From Fodinibius salinus (GTDB lineage: Bacteria; Bacteroidota; Rhodothermia; Balneolales; Balneolaceae), in the NCBI RefSeq assembly GCF_008124865.1, contig NZ_VNHY01000001.1:186001-250000 (forward strand): DNA of 64,000 bases. The letters run 5' to 3'. How positions within the stretch are numbered: the stretch's first letter is position 1; every line of letters starts with the position of its first letter. Below, one piece after another: positions 33,847-42,871 of this stretch. The position numbers were made by a program, and so were the translations under genes. The notes under the pieces are model-generated. The model ran no database searches. It saw only the letters and a program-made list of their open reading frames with translations, and had not been told where the DNA came from.

Positions 33847-35379
33847 CTAATTACTTTTTTGTATCGATTTAGAGGTTGAAATTGGTAGCCATTTGCTTTC
33901 AGGATGCTCTTCTTTTAAATGCTCTATGTATCGCTGGGGAAGAGGGAAAAAGATATCGTCTGATATAGGCGGAAAACGTCGTTTCATTTTTTTCTTGGGA
34001 CGCTCGGGACGTAGGTCGGGATTCCAGCTAAAACCGTTTAAACGGCGATTAGCCGTTTGTTCACTTTCTGGTAAATATGATCCATCGACAGTTCCAATTG
34101 CATTCATCTTTTTAAGCTGACCGTTTTTAAAAAAGATGCGAATATCGGGAGCTGTCAGGTCAATAGCTCCATCCGGTTGCCCCTTTTTATTTTTGGTGTA
34201 ACGGAGTAATTTGGCATTGCCAAAAACATAAATCTGTCTGAGTGTCCCTTCATTAAAATTAGCATGTAACGTATCTCCGGTAATCTGGTTAAGCCGGTTA
34301 AGGGAGGTATCCTGCTGCACCGAAAATGGTCTGGGATATGATTTTAGGCTGTCAATATCACCATTTTTAATCTTAGCCAGGATATACGGACCTGTAAGTT
34401 GCACCTGTTCGTGCCATGATTTGGCATTCGACCAAATTTCGAAGGTATTGGTACTGTCGGTATAGGTGGTAGTGTCGCCTACGGCGGAAAATGAGGAGGA
34501 CCAGATACGTACGTTTTCAAATCCCCGCACCGTGGTAGAAGTGTCTGTTTGGGATTGGTGTTTAATCGAGCGAATAATATTAGCTTGAATGTGCGTGGTG
34601 TCGGCCTGTGTGGTATCGGTGGTATCAGATTCGAAATTTTGAAGCCAGGCATTGCCCTCAAGCAGTTTGCGACCAGTGGAGTCAGACTCCAAATAATCAC
34701 CTTGAATCATACTCTCATTTTTTTGGTCATTGCCGTAAACTTTACCGTATAGTTCGTAATATTTTGTGTCTCTGTTGCTGAAAAGCGAATCCCCTTCTAG
34801 ATACTGTAGGGAATCTGCAATTTGTACGTGACCCCGAAATTTTGCACTGTCGGCTCGGCGATAATAGTAGCCGGAGTCTGCCAGTAACGTTCCCCGCTGA
34901 TCTTCAAGTCTAATCTTGTCAATAAAGTGAGCAATTCTAGTTGAAAAGCGGTAATCCACACTGTTTCCAAATAGGGTAGTACTGTCGGCTTCAATGATCA
35001 CGCGTCCCCGCAGCTCGCTGAAATCCACGTCCGTAAAATATGTGAGGCTGTCTGCCCAAATCTTTTCAGATTCAGTGTTGATTTGAATATTACCGAATGC
35101 ACGAATTTTACTTTTGTTGGTGAACTGGTAGGCACTATCGCAATACATTTCCATATTTTGCCCTTGCAGATGTACATTCCCAATAATTTTCTGAATGCGT
35201 TGACCCTGAAAATTACCGCCGCGAATACTATCAGCTTTTAGGATCGTAACTTTGCGTTGGGCTTGGGAGGATTGAGGTAATAAACTGATCAACAGTATGG
35301 GGATTACTAAGACGAGTGTCCATACCGGTATAGTTTGCAAGGTGTTTTTTATTTTGGAGTGAGAGTAGCGTAAATCCAT
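33847..35379 (-). CDS. OstA-like LPS transport protein (periplasmic LptA-type, long form)
   Basis: 510 residues with an N-terminal membrane/signal segment (about 20-41, ending SSQAQ). The rest is beta-rich with repeating phrases such as GNVHLQGQNMEMYCDSA, GNIQINTESEKIWADSL and GRVIIEADSTTLFGNS, the beta-jellyroll repeats of the OstA/LptA superfamily. At 510 residues it is much longer than E. coli LptA (about 185) but normal for the Bacteroidota OstA-like group. It should carry LPS or a similar glycolipid across the periplasm. The start abuts the lptC stop with no gap. Confidence 0.84.
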   Translation of the reverse strand: MDLRYSHSKIKNTLQTIPVWTLVLVIPILLISLLPQSSQAQRKVTILKADSIRGGNFQGQRIQKIIGNVHLQGQNMEMYCDSAYQFTNKSKIRAFGNIQINTESEKIWADSLTYFTDVDFSELRGRVIIEADSTTLFGNSVDYRFSTRIAHFIDKIRLEDQRGTLLADSGYYYRRADSAKFRGHVQIADSLQYLEGDSLFSNRDTKYYELYGKVYGNDQKNESMIQGDYLESDSTGRKLLEGNAWLQNFESDTTDTTQADTTHIQANIIRSIKHQSQTDTSTTVRGFENVRIWSSSFSAVGDTTTYTDSTNTFEIWSNAKSWHEQVQLTGPYILAKIKNGDIDSLKSYPRPFSVQQDTSLNRLNQITGDTLHANFNEGTLRQIYVFGNAKLLRYTKNKKGQPDGAIDLTAPDIRIFFKNGQLKKMNAIGTVDGSYLPESEQTANRRLNGFSWNPDLRPERPKKKMKRRFPPISDDIFFPLPQRYIEHLKEEHPESKWLPISTSKSIQKSN

Positions 35380-36006
35380 TTAATTTACGATAACACGCCC
35401 TTTAGGTTCTTTTATGGTATAATTTGTTAGTTTAGTGGTACCTTCAAATCCCGTGCCGGCAATACTGTCACTGGGTGTTGTAATGATCACAAATTTTGGA
35501 GTACTGATGAGGTCTTCGCCTTGCTTCCACTTGAGATATTCAGATTTTAGATGGCGGTTATCAGAAGTGTTAACGCGCACATTTCCATATAGTTCAAAAA
35601 TGGCTTCTTTAGCTTTGTAAATAGCTCGGTCTGAATATACGGTGGTTTCTATAGCACCGCCGGTTTTATACACGTAAATCGTTACCGGACCTTTAATGCG
35701 TGTTTCGTTGAGTTTTTTAGTGTTATATGTTGCGGCATAGGAACCTAATACACGCACTTTTTTAAAACCGTCTTCGGTAATTTCCATATCCACTCCCCAA
35801 GTCTCGGTTGTAGATGTAAGGGAGTCTTTAAGTGCATCATTTACCTTTTGGGCTTGCTCTTGCGAAAGTTCGGTGCAGGAGGATACGGTTGTAACCACTA
35901 GAATACTTATTAATAATATGGAGAGTGTGTCAGACTGTGCCGAAATAGCGGTCACCTGCATCACCCAGTCCCGGAACGATAAAAGCATCGTCATTAAGTT
36001 TTTCAT
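35380..36006 (-). CDS. lptC: LptC-type LPS export lipoprotein
   Basis: About 208 residues if begun at 36006, which overlaps upp by 77 bp; an internal ATG at 35961 would shorten the overlap but leaves a signal without basic residues. The signal is LLISILVVTTVSSC (lipobox cysteine about 44 in the long form, 29 in the short). After it come beta-rich segments TWGVDMEITEDGFKKVRVLG, KGPVTIYVYKTGGAIETTVY and FELYGNVRVNTSDNRHLKSE, matching LptC. It should join the inner-membrane LptBFG exporter to LptA. The next gene begins at the very next base. The exact start is uncertain. Confidence 0.8.
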   Translation of the reverse strand: MKNLMTMLLSFRDWVMQVTAISAQSDTLSILLISILVVTTVSSCTELSQEQAQKVNDALKDSLTSTTETWGVDMEITEDGFKKVRVLGSYAATYNTKKLNETRIKGPVTIYVYKTGGAIETTVYSDRAIYKAKEAIFELYGNVRVNTSDNRHLKSEYLKWKQGEDLISTPKFVIITTPSDSIAGTGFEGTTKLTNYTIKEPKGRVIVN

Positions 36007-36571
36007 CTATAGCAGCTGTTATGATATGCACGTCGGGATGTTCCTGTTCCATCTTTTTTAACCCTTCTGGTGCACAAACTAACGAAACAAATCGCAAATG
36101 TTGTGCTCCTTGTTTCTTTAAGAAGGAAAGGGCATCGTTTGCACTGCCACCGGTGGCAAGCATAGGGTCAACAACCAGTACCATAGCATCCTCAACGCCT
36201 TTTGGAATGTTAGAATAATAGTCCTCCGGCTCGTGTGTTGTTTCGTTACGCTCCATACCCAGATGCCCAACTTTGGCATCAGGGATAAACTGCAATAGAG
36301 CATCAGAAAGTCCTAGCCCCGCCCGTAAAATAGGGACGACCATCACATCTTGATCAATATCATACCCTGTAGTTTTTTGAATAGGTGTTTCTATTTCAAA
36401 AGTGCGCAGGGGCAATTCTTTAAGTGCATGGTAAGCCAAGATTATGGCAATCCGTTTCAGAGCTGCTCTAAACTGAGCAGTATCCGATGAAGCATCCCGC
36501 AGGATTGTCAAATCCTTACTTATAACGGGATGCTCAATAAGCGAAACCTGCTTAAAATTTTGCGAAGCCAT
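35930..36571 (-). CDS. upp: Uracil phosphoribosyltransferase
   Basis: 213 residues. The PRPP loop VDPMLATGGSANDAL is at about 130-144 and the uracil-binding end reads LGDAGDRYFGT. It makes UMP from uracil and PRPP, a salvage step that fits the cytidine deaminase elsewhere in the window. The gene begins 12 bp after the AGCS symporter and overlaps lptC at its end. Confidence 0.95.
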   Translation of the reverse strand: MASQNFKQVSLIEHPVISKDLTILRDASSDTAQFRAALKRIAIILAYHALKELPLRTFEIETPIQKTTGYDIDQDVMVVPILRAGLGLSDALLQFIPDAKVGHLGMERNETTHEPEDYYSNIPKGVEDAMVLVVDPMLATGGSANDALSFLKKQGAQHLRFVSLVCAPEGLKKMEQEHPDVHIITAAIDEKLNDDAFIVPGLGDAGDRYFGTV

Positions 36572-36583
36572 TAGACCGTAAAA

Positions 36584-38248
36584 TTAAGATTCTGGCGTTT
36601 CGTGTTCGGTGCTAAAGTATTGTTTAGTTGTCTTGTAGACTACTCCGGATAGGGCAAAGAGGGCGATTATGTTGAAGAAAGCCATCAGGCCGAGCATGAC
36701 ATCGCCAAAAGCCCAAATAGTAGCCAGTGATGCAACAGCACCAAAAAAGTGCATGCCTACAAAGGCCGTTCGATAGATCATAATAGATTCAAACCCGAAA
36801 AGGTATTGCGCAGCTCGATCTCCGTAGTAGCTCCAACTGATGGAGGTAGAGATAGCAAACAGCAGTACGGCAAAAGTTACCAGATATCCACCACCGGGTA
36901 TTATCGGAGACAATCCCTTTTCAAAAGCCGCTGTAGTTAGTGGGGCTCCTGTTCTGACAACACCTCCATAGAGGGTTGATACTTGGTCTCCATTTTGCTG
37001 ATAGGCGATATCACCATTCTCTTTGGAGACTTCTATCCGTCCGGTAAATGGTTTTGAATAATTAGCATCCACAAACATAGTATCCACGGGAGCACTATTA
37101 TGCAGCATAGTACCATTTTCGGCGACGCCGTTGCTAAAGTAAAGAATTTCACCTTCAGTATCTTGTGGTTGGTTGGCTGCCTGAGCGGTTACTTCATAAC
37201 TAACCTGGCTGGCAGAGGGACTAAATCCAGAGGGATGTTGCATGTCCCAGGCTCCGGTAGAGACGATCACCAATCCAGTCATGGTACAAATGATAAGAGT
37301 GTCAATAAATGGTTCCAGCAATGCAACCACACCCTCGCGCACAGGTTCATCTGTTCGGGCTGCCGAGTGGGCAATAGGCGCTGATCCCTGGCCGGCTTCA
37401 TTGGAAAAAATACCGCGTTGTACACCATAGCTCAGGGTAACAATAACAGCTCCTGATCCAACTCCAAGTGCTCCCGCTACAGGATTGAAGGCTGTGCTAA
37501 TGATTGTAGCAAGGGAAGGAATAATGGCATCATAATTAATTATAAGAATTGCCAAAGCGCCAAGCACGTACAAAATGCCCATAAAGGGGACAAGCTTGGA
37601 TGTTACTTTCCCAATACGCTTAATTCCACCAAGTATAACAGCTCCCACAATACTTGCTGTTATAAGACCTGTTATCCAGAGCGGAATTTGGAAATCTGTT
37701 TGCATTACATCAGCAACAGTATTGGCCTGTACAGCATTACCCGTGAGGAAAGCACATATTGCTGCCGATATAGCGAAAGCTACCGCTAGCCATTTCCAAT
37801 TATCCCCCAGGCCTTCTTCGATATAATACATGGGGCCGCCGGAGACAGTGCCATCAGGATTCGTTTTTCGAAATTTTTGTGCAAGCGTGACCTCAGTGTA
37901 TTTAATGGCCATTCCAAAAAGCGCTGTAATCCACATCCAGAAAAGGGCACCGGGGCCTCCAATGTGGATAGCCAATGCAACGCCGGCAATGTTACCAATA
38001 CCGACTGTGGCCGAAAGCGCTGTTGTTAATGCTTGGAAGTGATTAATGTCTCCTTCGTCTTCCGGATCATCATAATAACCGGTTACTACTTTTAGGCCGT
38101 GTTTAAATCCTTTAAACTGTATAAAGCCTAATCGTATAGTTATATAGATTCCAAAGGCGAGAAGAATAACCACCATGGCCGGAAGCGCTTCAGGGGTATT
38201 CCAAACAAGGTTTTCGAGCCAGGTAATAATTTGATCAAATGTCTCCAT
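36584..38248 (-). CDS. AGCS family sodium:alanine/glycine symporter with a long external loop
   Basis: 554 residues, against about 450-480 for most family members. The hallmarks GVALAIHIGGPGALFWMW (about 85-102), GGPMYYIEEGLG and the SNEAGQGSAPIAHSAA region are all present. About 80-100 extra residues lie between helices near residues 340-440 (polar, with DTEGEILYFSNG and STLYGGVVRTG), predicted to face the periplasm. The family couples sodium or proton entry to alanine or glycine uptake. First gene of a six-gene minus-strand run. Confidence 0.9.
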   Translation of the reverse strand: METFDQIITWLENLVWNTPEALPAMVVILLAFGIYITIRLGFIQFKGFKHGLKVVTGYYDDPEDEGDINHFQALTTALSATVGIGNIAGVALAIHIGGPGALFWMWITALFGMAIKYTEVTLAQKFRKTNPDGTVSGGPMYYIEEGLGDNWKWLAVAFAISAAICAFLTGNAVQANTVADVMQTDFQIPLWITGLITASIVGAVILGGIKRIGKVTSKLVPFMGILYVLGALAILIINYDAIIPSLATIISTAFNPVAGALGVGSGAVIVTLSYGVQRGIFSNEAGQGSAPIAHSAARTDEPVREGVVALLEPFIDTLIICTMTGLVIVSTGAWDMQHPSGFSPSASQVSYEVTAQAANQPQDTEGEILYFSNGVAENGTMLHNSAPVDTMFVDANYSKPFTGRIEVSKENGDIAYQQNGDQVSTLYGGVVRTGAPLTTAAFEKGLSPIIPGGGYLVTFAVLLFAISTSISWSYYGDRAAQYLFGFESIMIYRTAFVGMHFFGAVASLATIWAFGDVMLGLMAFFNIIALFALSGVVYKTTKQYFSTEHETPES

Positions 38249-38439
38249 GGAGTATGTACTTAGCTTTGTGTTAAAAAAGAATCAGGCTGAAAGTATAAAA
38301 AGTTTTTTGAATTTTTTAGATTTAATTCGGAAAGAACTATGAGTACCCATTAAAAAACGTTAAAATTAGGGTATAATAAAGTAGTGACGCAATATTAAGA
38401 GATAAATAAAATAATATTAAACAGATAAGGTGGCTATCT

Positions 38440-38739
38440 ATGACGAAAGCAGATATGGTAGATGTGATTTCATCATCGACGGGTCTTACAAAAGTAGAAA
38501 CAGAAGCAGTGGTTAATGGTTTTATGGAAACCGTTATTGATGCTATGAAGCGAGGTGAACATATTGAGCTTCGGGGATTTGGCACGTTTAAGGTAGTAAA
38601 GCGTGCACAGCGTGTTGCTCGTAATCCCAAAACTAACGAAGAGGTGATTGTGCCCGAGAAGTTTGCCCCGGTTCTTAAAATGTCCAAATCGTTCAAAGAA
38701 GAGGTCAACGAATCGGTATCAGAGAAAAGAGAGTCGTAA
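38440..38739 (+). CDS. HU/IHF family DNA-bending protein
   Basis: 99 residues. A helical dimerisation half (1-45) is followed by the strand pair and arm IELRGFGTFKVVKRAQRVARNPKTNEEV, with the RNPKT turn typical of HU. C-terminal residues past 90 are charged and probably disordered. A site AAGGTGG eight bases before the ATG serves as ribosome site. A second nucleoid protein of the window after the histone H1-like one. No neighbour shares its strand closely, so it is monocistronic. Confidence 0.94.
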   Translation: MTKADMVDVISSSTGLTKVETEAVVNGFMETVIDAMKRGEHIELRGFGTFKVVKRAQRVARNPKTNEEVIVPEKFAPVLKMSKSFKEEVNESVSEKRES

Positions 38740-38813
38740 GTTTATAGTTTTTCTCTTTAAGGAGCAGCAATTCTATGATAAAAAACAGGCAGAGCTATGT
38801 TGAGAGTTATCGA

Positions 38814-39464
38814 TCAAGCAGCTTGAGACTCGAGCGTTTGATCGGCAATGGTGATCACACGCTTTGACTTACCAAGCAGTTCTTCTAGCCGGTCAATGAC
38901 AAAATTGTGGACTTCGTTGAGACTCTTCAAGTCAATGAGACTATATTGGAAGTAAGAGATCAGGTTAACGGCCGATAGGTATTTATGGTCATTAGAGCCC
39001 TCCACTTCAAGATGCCAACGGGTGATGATGTCATCATCAGCCAGCAATTCATTAACTTGCTGAGTAATTTCTTCCATCCATTCGCTAGCAGCATTTAGAC
39101 TGTGGTTGCCGTTTTGAGCAGCCATCTGTGGGTGTGGTGCTTTTTCATCAAAAAGCCAAGAAACCTCAATATCAATGATTGGGGCAATGCCTGTTGATGT
39201 GTTATCTTCGTCTTGTAGACATGGATGCTTTTGCATGCCATCAAGTTGCTTGGCCAAGACGGTTTCGCGAAAACGATCCCAGTCAAGGTTAATACTCAAT
39301 CCTTTTAGAAAATTGGTTTGAGGCTGCAAGTCAATTTCTATTTCCAGTCCCGTTGCATTTATTCTATCTTCGTTCCAGGTACGGAATGAATTAAGTGATA
39401 TATTTCTCTTATTTAGGTCAGACTCGATTCGGTTCACGACCGAATTAAATATCGGATATGTCAT
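38814..39464 (-). CDS. Conserved protein of unknown function, 216 aa
   Basis: No signal peptide or membrane segment. The protein looks alpha/beta: a beta-rich part around GLEIEIDLQPQTNFLKGLSI, then an acidic surface (WMEEITQQVNELLADDDIIT), a helical stretch about LISYFQYSLIDLKSLNEVH, and a last helix with VIDRLEELLGKSKRVI. It starts 44 bp from rqcH, divergently. I see no catalytic motif and no family I can name. The codon use matches its neighbours. Confidence 0.6.
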   Translation of the reverse strand: MTYPIFNSVVNRIESDLNKRNISLNSFRTWNEDRINATGLEIEIDLQPQTNFLKGLSINLDWDRFRETVLAKQLDGMQKHPCLQDEDNTSTGIAPIIDIEVSWLFDEKAPHPQMAAQNGNHSLNAASEWMEEITQQVNELLADDDIITRWHLEVEGSNDHKYLSAVNLISYFQYSLIDLKSLNEVHNFVIDRLEELLGKSKRVITIADQTLESQAA

Positions 39465-39508
39465 TCGTCAACCTCGCTGATTTTAATTTAGAACGTCTCT
39501 GTTAATCA

Positions 39509-41098
39509 ATGAATAATTATTACACGCTAATATATTTAAACCGTGAGATAAAAGAAAAAATTACGGGTGGGTTTTTCCGTTTTTCAATCAGTCCGCACAA
39601 AGATGTGCTACACATATATATAGAAAAAGAGGATGAAATATCACGCCTTATTTTTAGTGCAAACTTCAGAGAAACGGCTCTGTTTTGTGATTTTTATCGC
39701 CCTCCCAAGAAAAGTAATGTCATCAATTTTTTTGAGGGATTGGAAGATCGAAAAATTGTTGATGTGGCTTTGGCCGATCAGGATCGGTTAGTATCGGTAC
39801 ATTTTGATAACGGTCAGCATCTGGTGTTCAAACTTTTTAGCGGATCTCCCAACGTTTTTTTTGTAGAGGATGATACTATTATTGATGCTTTTAAAAACCC
39901 CGAAGACCGAAAGGGAGATGCACCGCCGAGTCCGCAAGCCCCTAACTTTCAAGATGAGGTAAGTCCCAGACGCAATGCTAAAAACCAGATGACAGAAATT
40001 AATCCCCTGCTCCCGCGCAACTTGTTACCCCACATTATTGAACAGCACGATGTTGATGAGATGCCTCCCGATCAAGTTAAAGAATTTACAAACGCACTCA
40101 CCATGCCGTTGCTTGAAGATCCGCATCCGCGCGTACTTAAAACGGGTGATTTTTGTTTGTGGTCCCGAGAGTGGTTAGATATCCCCAGTGAAAAAGAGTG
40201 TGAGTCGGTAAATGATTGTGTAGCATTTGCTTATAAAAATGCAGTTCATCTGCGTCGTCTGCATAATAAAAGAAAGGATGTGGCTGAATTTTTGGAGCGA
40301 AGCAAGCATCAAAAAGAGCAATTGATTGACCAGTTGGAGCAGGCAGACAAAAGTTTAGAACGGTCGGATAAGTATGAAAAATATGGTCACCTGTTGATGG
40401 CGCACGCTCACGAAGACTTACCCCCCGGCACCGAAGAAATAGAGCTTGAGGATTTTTATGAGGAGGGGGCAGCAATTACCATCCCACTAAAAGGAGATAA
40501 AGATGTGGCTGAGAATGCAGAGTACTATTATGAGAAAGCCAAAGATGCAGAAAAATCGTATAAAAAGGCAATGCAGCGCTTACCCAAAGCAAAAGAAGAT
40601 CTCCAAAAACTTGAGGATCTTCTAAATGAAATACGAAGTATTGAACATTTGCCCGATTTAAATAGCTGGATAAAAGATCACAAAGAGGTACTGAACAGTT
40701 TTGGTTTTGGCAGCAGTGATGATAAACAGGCTACATCGCCGTTTCGCAAATTCAAGGAGGGTAAATTTGAAATTTGGATTGGGAAAAACGCAAAAAGCAA
40801 CGACCAGCTTACCAGTCATGCACATAAAGAAGATATTTGGATGCACGCACGGGGCGTCAGCGGTTCGCATACGGTTATCAGGATGGGAAACAGGAAAGAT
40901 TACCCTCCACAGAAAGTAATTCTAAAGGCTGCTAGTTATGCTGCTTATTACTCAAAGGCCAGGGGTATGAAATCGGCGCCGGTTATGTACACCAAGCGTA
41001 AATATGTGCATAAACCTAAGGGAGCGGCCCCGGGAGCGGTAGTGGTGCGGCGCGAGCAAGTACAGATGGTGCCGCCAATGAAACCCGAAAGTAGCTAA
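39509..41098 (+). CDS. rqcH: RqcH/NFACT family ribosome quality control protein
   Basis: 529 residues. NFACT-N begins at residue 1 (YYTLIYLNREIKEKI), long coiled-coil helices follow (about 250-395, with AEFLERSKHQKEQLIDQLEQ and KAKDAEKSYKKAMQRLPKAK), and the NFACT-R domain has KEDIWMHARGVSGSHTVIR at about 442-460 with the invariant Asp-x-Trp-x-His-x-Arg motif. The family binds the 50S-peptidyl-tRNA complex and tags stalled chains with alanine. RNase R, also a translation-rescue enzyme, is 6.5 kb downstream on the same strand. Confidence 0.88.
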   Translation: MNNYYTLIYLNREIKEKITGGFFRFSISPHKDVLHIYIEKEDEISRLIFSANFRETALFCDFYRPPKKSNVINFFEGLEDRKIVDVALADQDRLVSVHFDNGQHLVFKLFSGSPNVFFVEDDTIIDAFKNPEDRKGDAPPSPQAPNFQDEVSPRRNAKNQMTEINPLLPRNLLPHIIEQHDVDEMPPDQVKEFTNALTMPLLEDPHPRVLKTGDFCLWSREWLDIPSEKECESVNDCVAFAYKNAVHLRRLHNKRKDVAEFLERSKHQKEQLIDQLEQADKSLERSDKYEKYGHLLMAHAHEDLPPGTEEIELEDFYEEGAAITIPLKGDKDVAENAEYYYEKAKDAEKSYKKAMQRLPKAKEDLQKLEDLLNEIRSIEHLPDLNSWIKDHKEVLNSFGFGSSDDKQATSPFRKFKEGKFEIWIGKNAKSNDQLTSHAHKEDIWMHARGVSGSHTVIRMGNRKDYPPQKVILKAASYAAYYSKARGMKSAPVMYTKRKYVHKPKGAAPGAVVVRREQVQMVPPMKPESS

Positions 41099-41221
41099 CG
41101 AGAATAAAAATTTAATACCTTCGGCTATAAGATATATCATATGGCAAATATTCTTGTTGAATTTCGAGATAAATTTAATAGGAATAAAAGTTTTTTTAAT
41201 CCGAGATATTAATTTTAAGCA

Positions 41222-41779
41222 ATGATTCCGAACGTACCAGATCGTATTTTTCTCAGTGGATTTATGGGAGCTGGCAAATCCACGGTGGGACGCCTGCTGG
41301 CTGAGGAGCTGGAGCAGTCATTTGTAGATCTCGATGACAAGATTGAAGAACAGGATGGCCGTACTATTCCCGCTATTTTTGAAGAGTCGAGAGAAGCGGC
41401 TTTTCGTAGAATAGAGCGGGGTGCACTGATGGAAGTTGTTCGTAATTTCGAGGGCATTGTTGCACTAGGAGGCGGTAGCCTGCAGAATCAACATATAGTA
41501 GATCACCTTAAATTAAATGGGCTACTTATCTTTATTAAAACGCCAATTTCTGTTATATTACGGCGCATTTCTGATGACGAACACCGCCCGTTGTTAACGG
41601 ATGATGACGGTCGTCCCAAGGACAAGAAAACACTTCGCGAAGAACTGCAGAAAAAATATGACCAGAGAGCCCCCTTATATAAGCAGGCGGTGATCACTAT
41701 AGAAGATAACGGTAATTGCACGCCACAGGTATTAGCAAAAAAGCTTGTGAAAAAGATTAGAAATCATGTCGAATATTAA
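41222..41779 (+). CDS. aroK: Shikimate kinase
   Basis: 185 residues. Walker A is SGFMGAGKSTVGRLLA (about 12-27), the DxD-like DLDDKIEEQDG is the shikimate-binding part, GGGSLQN matches the GGG loop, and RPLLT carries the lid-side arginine. It phosphorylates shikimate at the 3-hydroxyl. Its stop lies inside the start of aroB (14-base overlap), the usual pairing of aroK and aroB. Confidence 0.95.
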   Translation: MIPNVPDRIFLSGFMGAGKSTVGRLLAEELEQSFVDLDDKIEEQDGRTIPAIFEESREAAFRRIERGALMEVVRNFEGIVALGGGSLQNQHIVDHLKLNGLLIFIKTPISVILRRISDDEHRPLLTDDDGRPKDKKTLREELQKKYDQRAPLYKQAVITIEDNGNCTPQVLAKKLVKKIRNHVEY

Positions 41780-42863
41780 CTTAGATATTACTACCCGTAA
41801 AGAGTATCCGATTGAAGTTGGGAAAGGACTCGGCAATACAGTTTCAGCGTGGTTGGGCGAACACTATTCCACTGATAGTGTTTTTGTAGTAATTGATGAA
41901 AATGTAAACAACCTCCACCGCGAACGACTAGAAAAATGGTGTCAGCCGCAGTTTAAGCATGTTTACTATATTGAAATTCCTGAGGGAGAAAGGTCAAAGT
42001 CAATACAACAGTGGAAAGAGGTTGCTGATGAAATTCTTTCAATTGGTGTGGAGCGTTCTACCCCATTGATGGCTGTAGGTGGAGGTGTAACTGGCGATCT
42101 CGGTGGCTTTGTAGCTTCGACAGTGCTGCGCGGTCTTCCGCTTATCCATGTACCGACCACATTGTTGGCCATGGTTGATAGTTCCATTGGAGGCAAGACC
42201 GGTATTAATCATAACACCGGCAAAAACCTGATTGGTGCTTTTTATCAGCCGGATGCCGTTTTTGCTGATGTCCATTTTTTGGATACACTGGATGACAAAG
42301 AGTGGGTCACAGGTATTGCTGAAATTTTAAAGTATGGAGCAATTCGCAATCCTGATCTTTTTAAAGATTTCGAATCTTTAGTTAATAAATCGTTTACAGC
42401 TAATGAGCAATGGGTAAGTGTAATTGCCGAAAGTGCAGGTATTAAAGCAGATATTGTGCAAGAAGATGCACTTGAGTCTGGTATCCGTGCCTATCTTAAT
42501 TTTGGTCATACTTTTGGACATGCGCTTGAAAAAGTGGCAGGCTATGGTACGATAACACATGGAGAGGCTGTTTTTGTGGGTATGCTTGCGGCGTGTAACT
42601 TTTCGGCGCAATTGGGCCATTCGGTAGATATAACGCCTTTTAAATCTTTTTTACCGTTGTATCAGCGTCAAATGTCGCCCTTGCCCGATGATGTAGATGA
42701 GCTTATAGAAGCGATGAAGTCAGATAAAAAAGTAAAAAATAATATGCTACGCTTAGTGTTATTGAATAGTTGGGCATCACCTTATGTTCACGATTGTACC
42801 GATTATTCGGCATTGCGTGAAGCGTGGGAGTTTGCCTTGTCACAATTTAATAAAAGTATTTAG
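41766..42863 (+). CDS. aroB: 3-dehydroquinate synthase
   Basis: 365 residues. The NAD-binding strand has AVGGGVTGDLGGFVAS, the PTTLLAMVDSSIGGKTGIN stretch (about 136-154) holds the catalytic residues, and the metal histidines appear in FGHTFGHALE and THGEA. It makes dehydroquinate from DAHP in the shikimate pathway. Starts within aroK; the tamB gene follows after eight bases. Confidence 0.96.
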   Translation: MSNINLDITTRKEYPIEVGKGLGNTVSAWLGEHYSTDSVFVVIDENVNNLHRERLEKWCQPQFKHVYYIEIPEGERSKSIQQWKEVADEILSIGVERSTPLMAVGGGVTGDLGGFVASTVLRGLPLIHVPTTLLAMVDSSIGGKTGINHNTGKNLIGAFYQPDAVFADVHFLDTLDDKEWVTGIAEILKYGAIRNPDLFKDFESLVNKSFTANEQWVSVIAESAGIKADIVQEDALESGIRAYLNFGHTFGHALEKVAGYGTITHGEAVFVGMLAACNFSAQLGHSVDITPFKSFLPLYQRQMSPLPDDVDELIEAMKSDKKVKNNMLRLVLLNSWASPYVHDCTDYSALREAWEFALSQFNKSI

Positions 42864-42871
42864 GTTTATCG

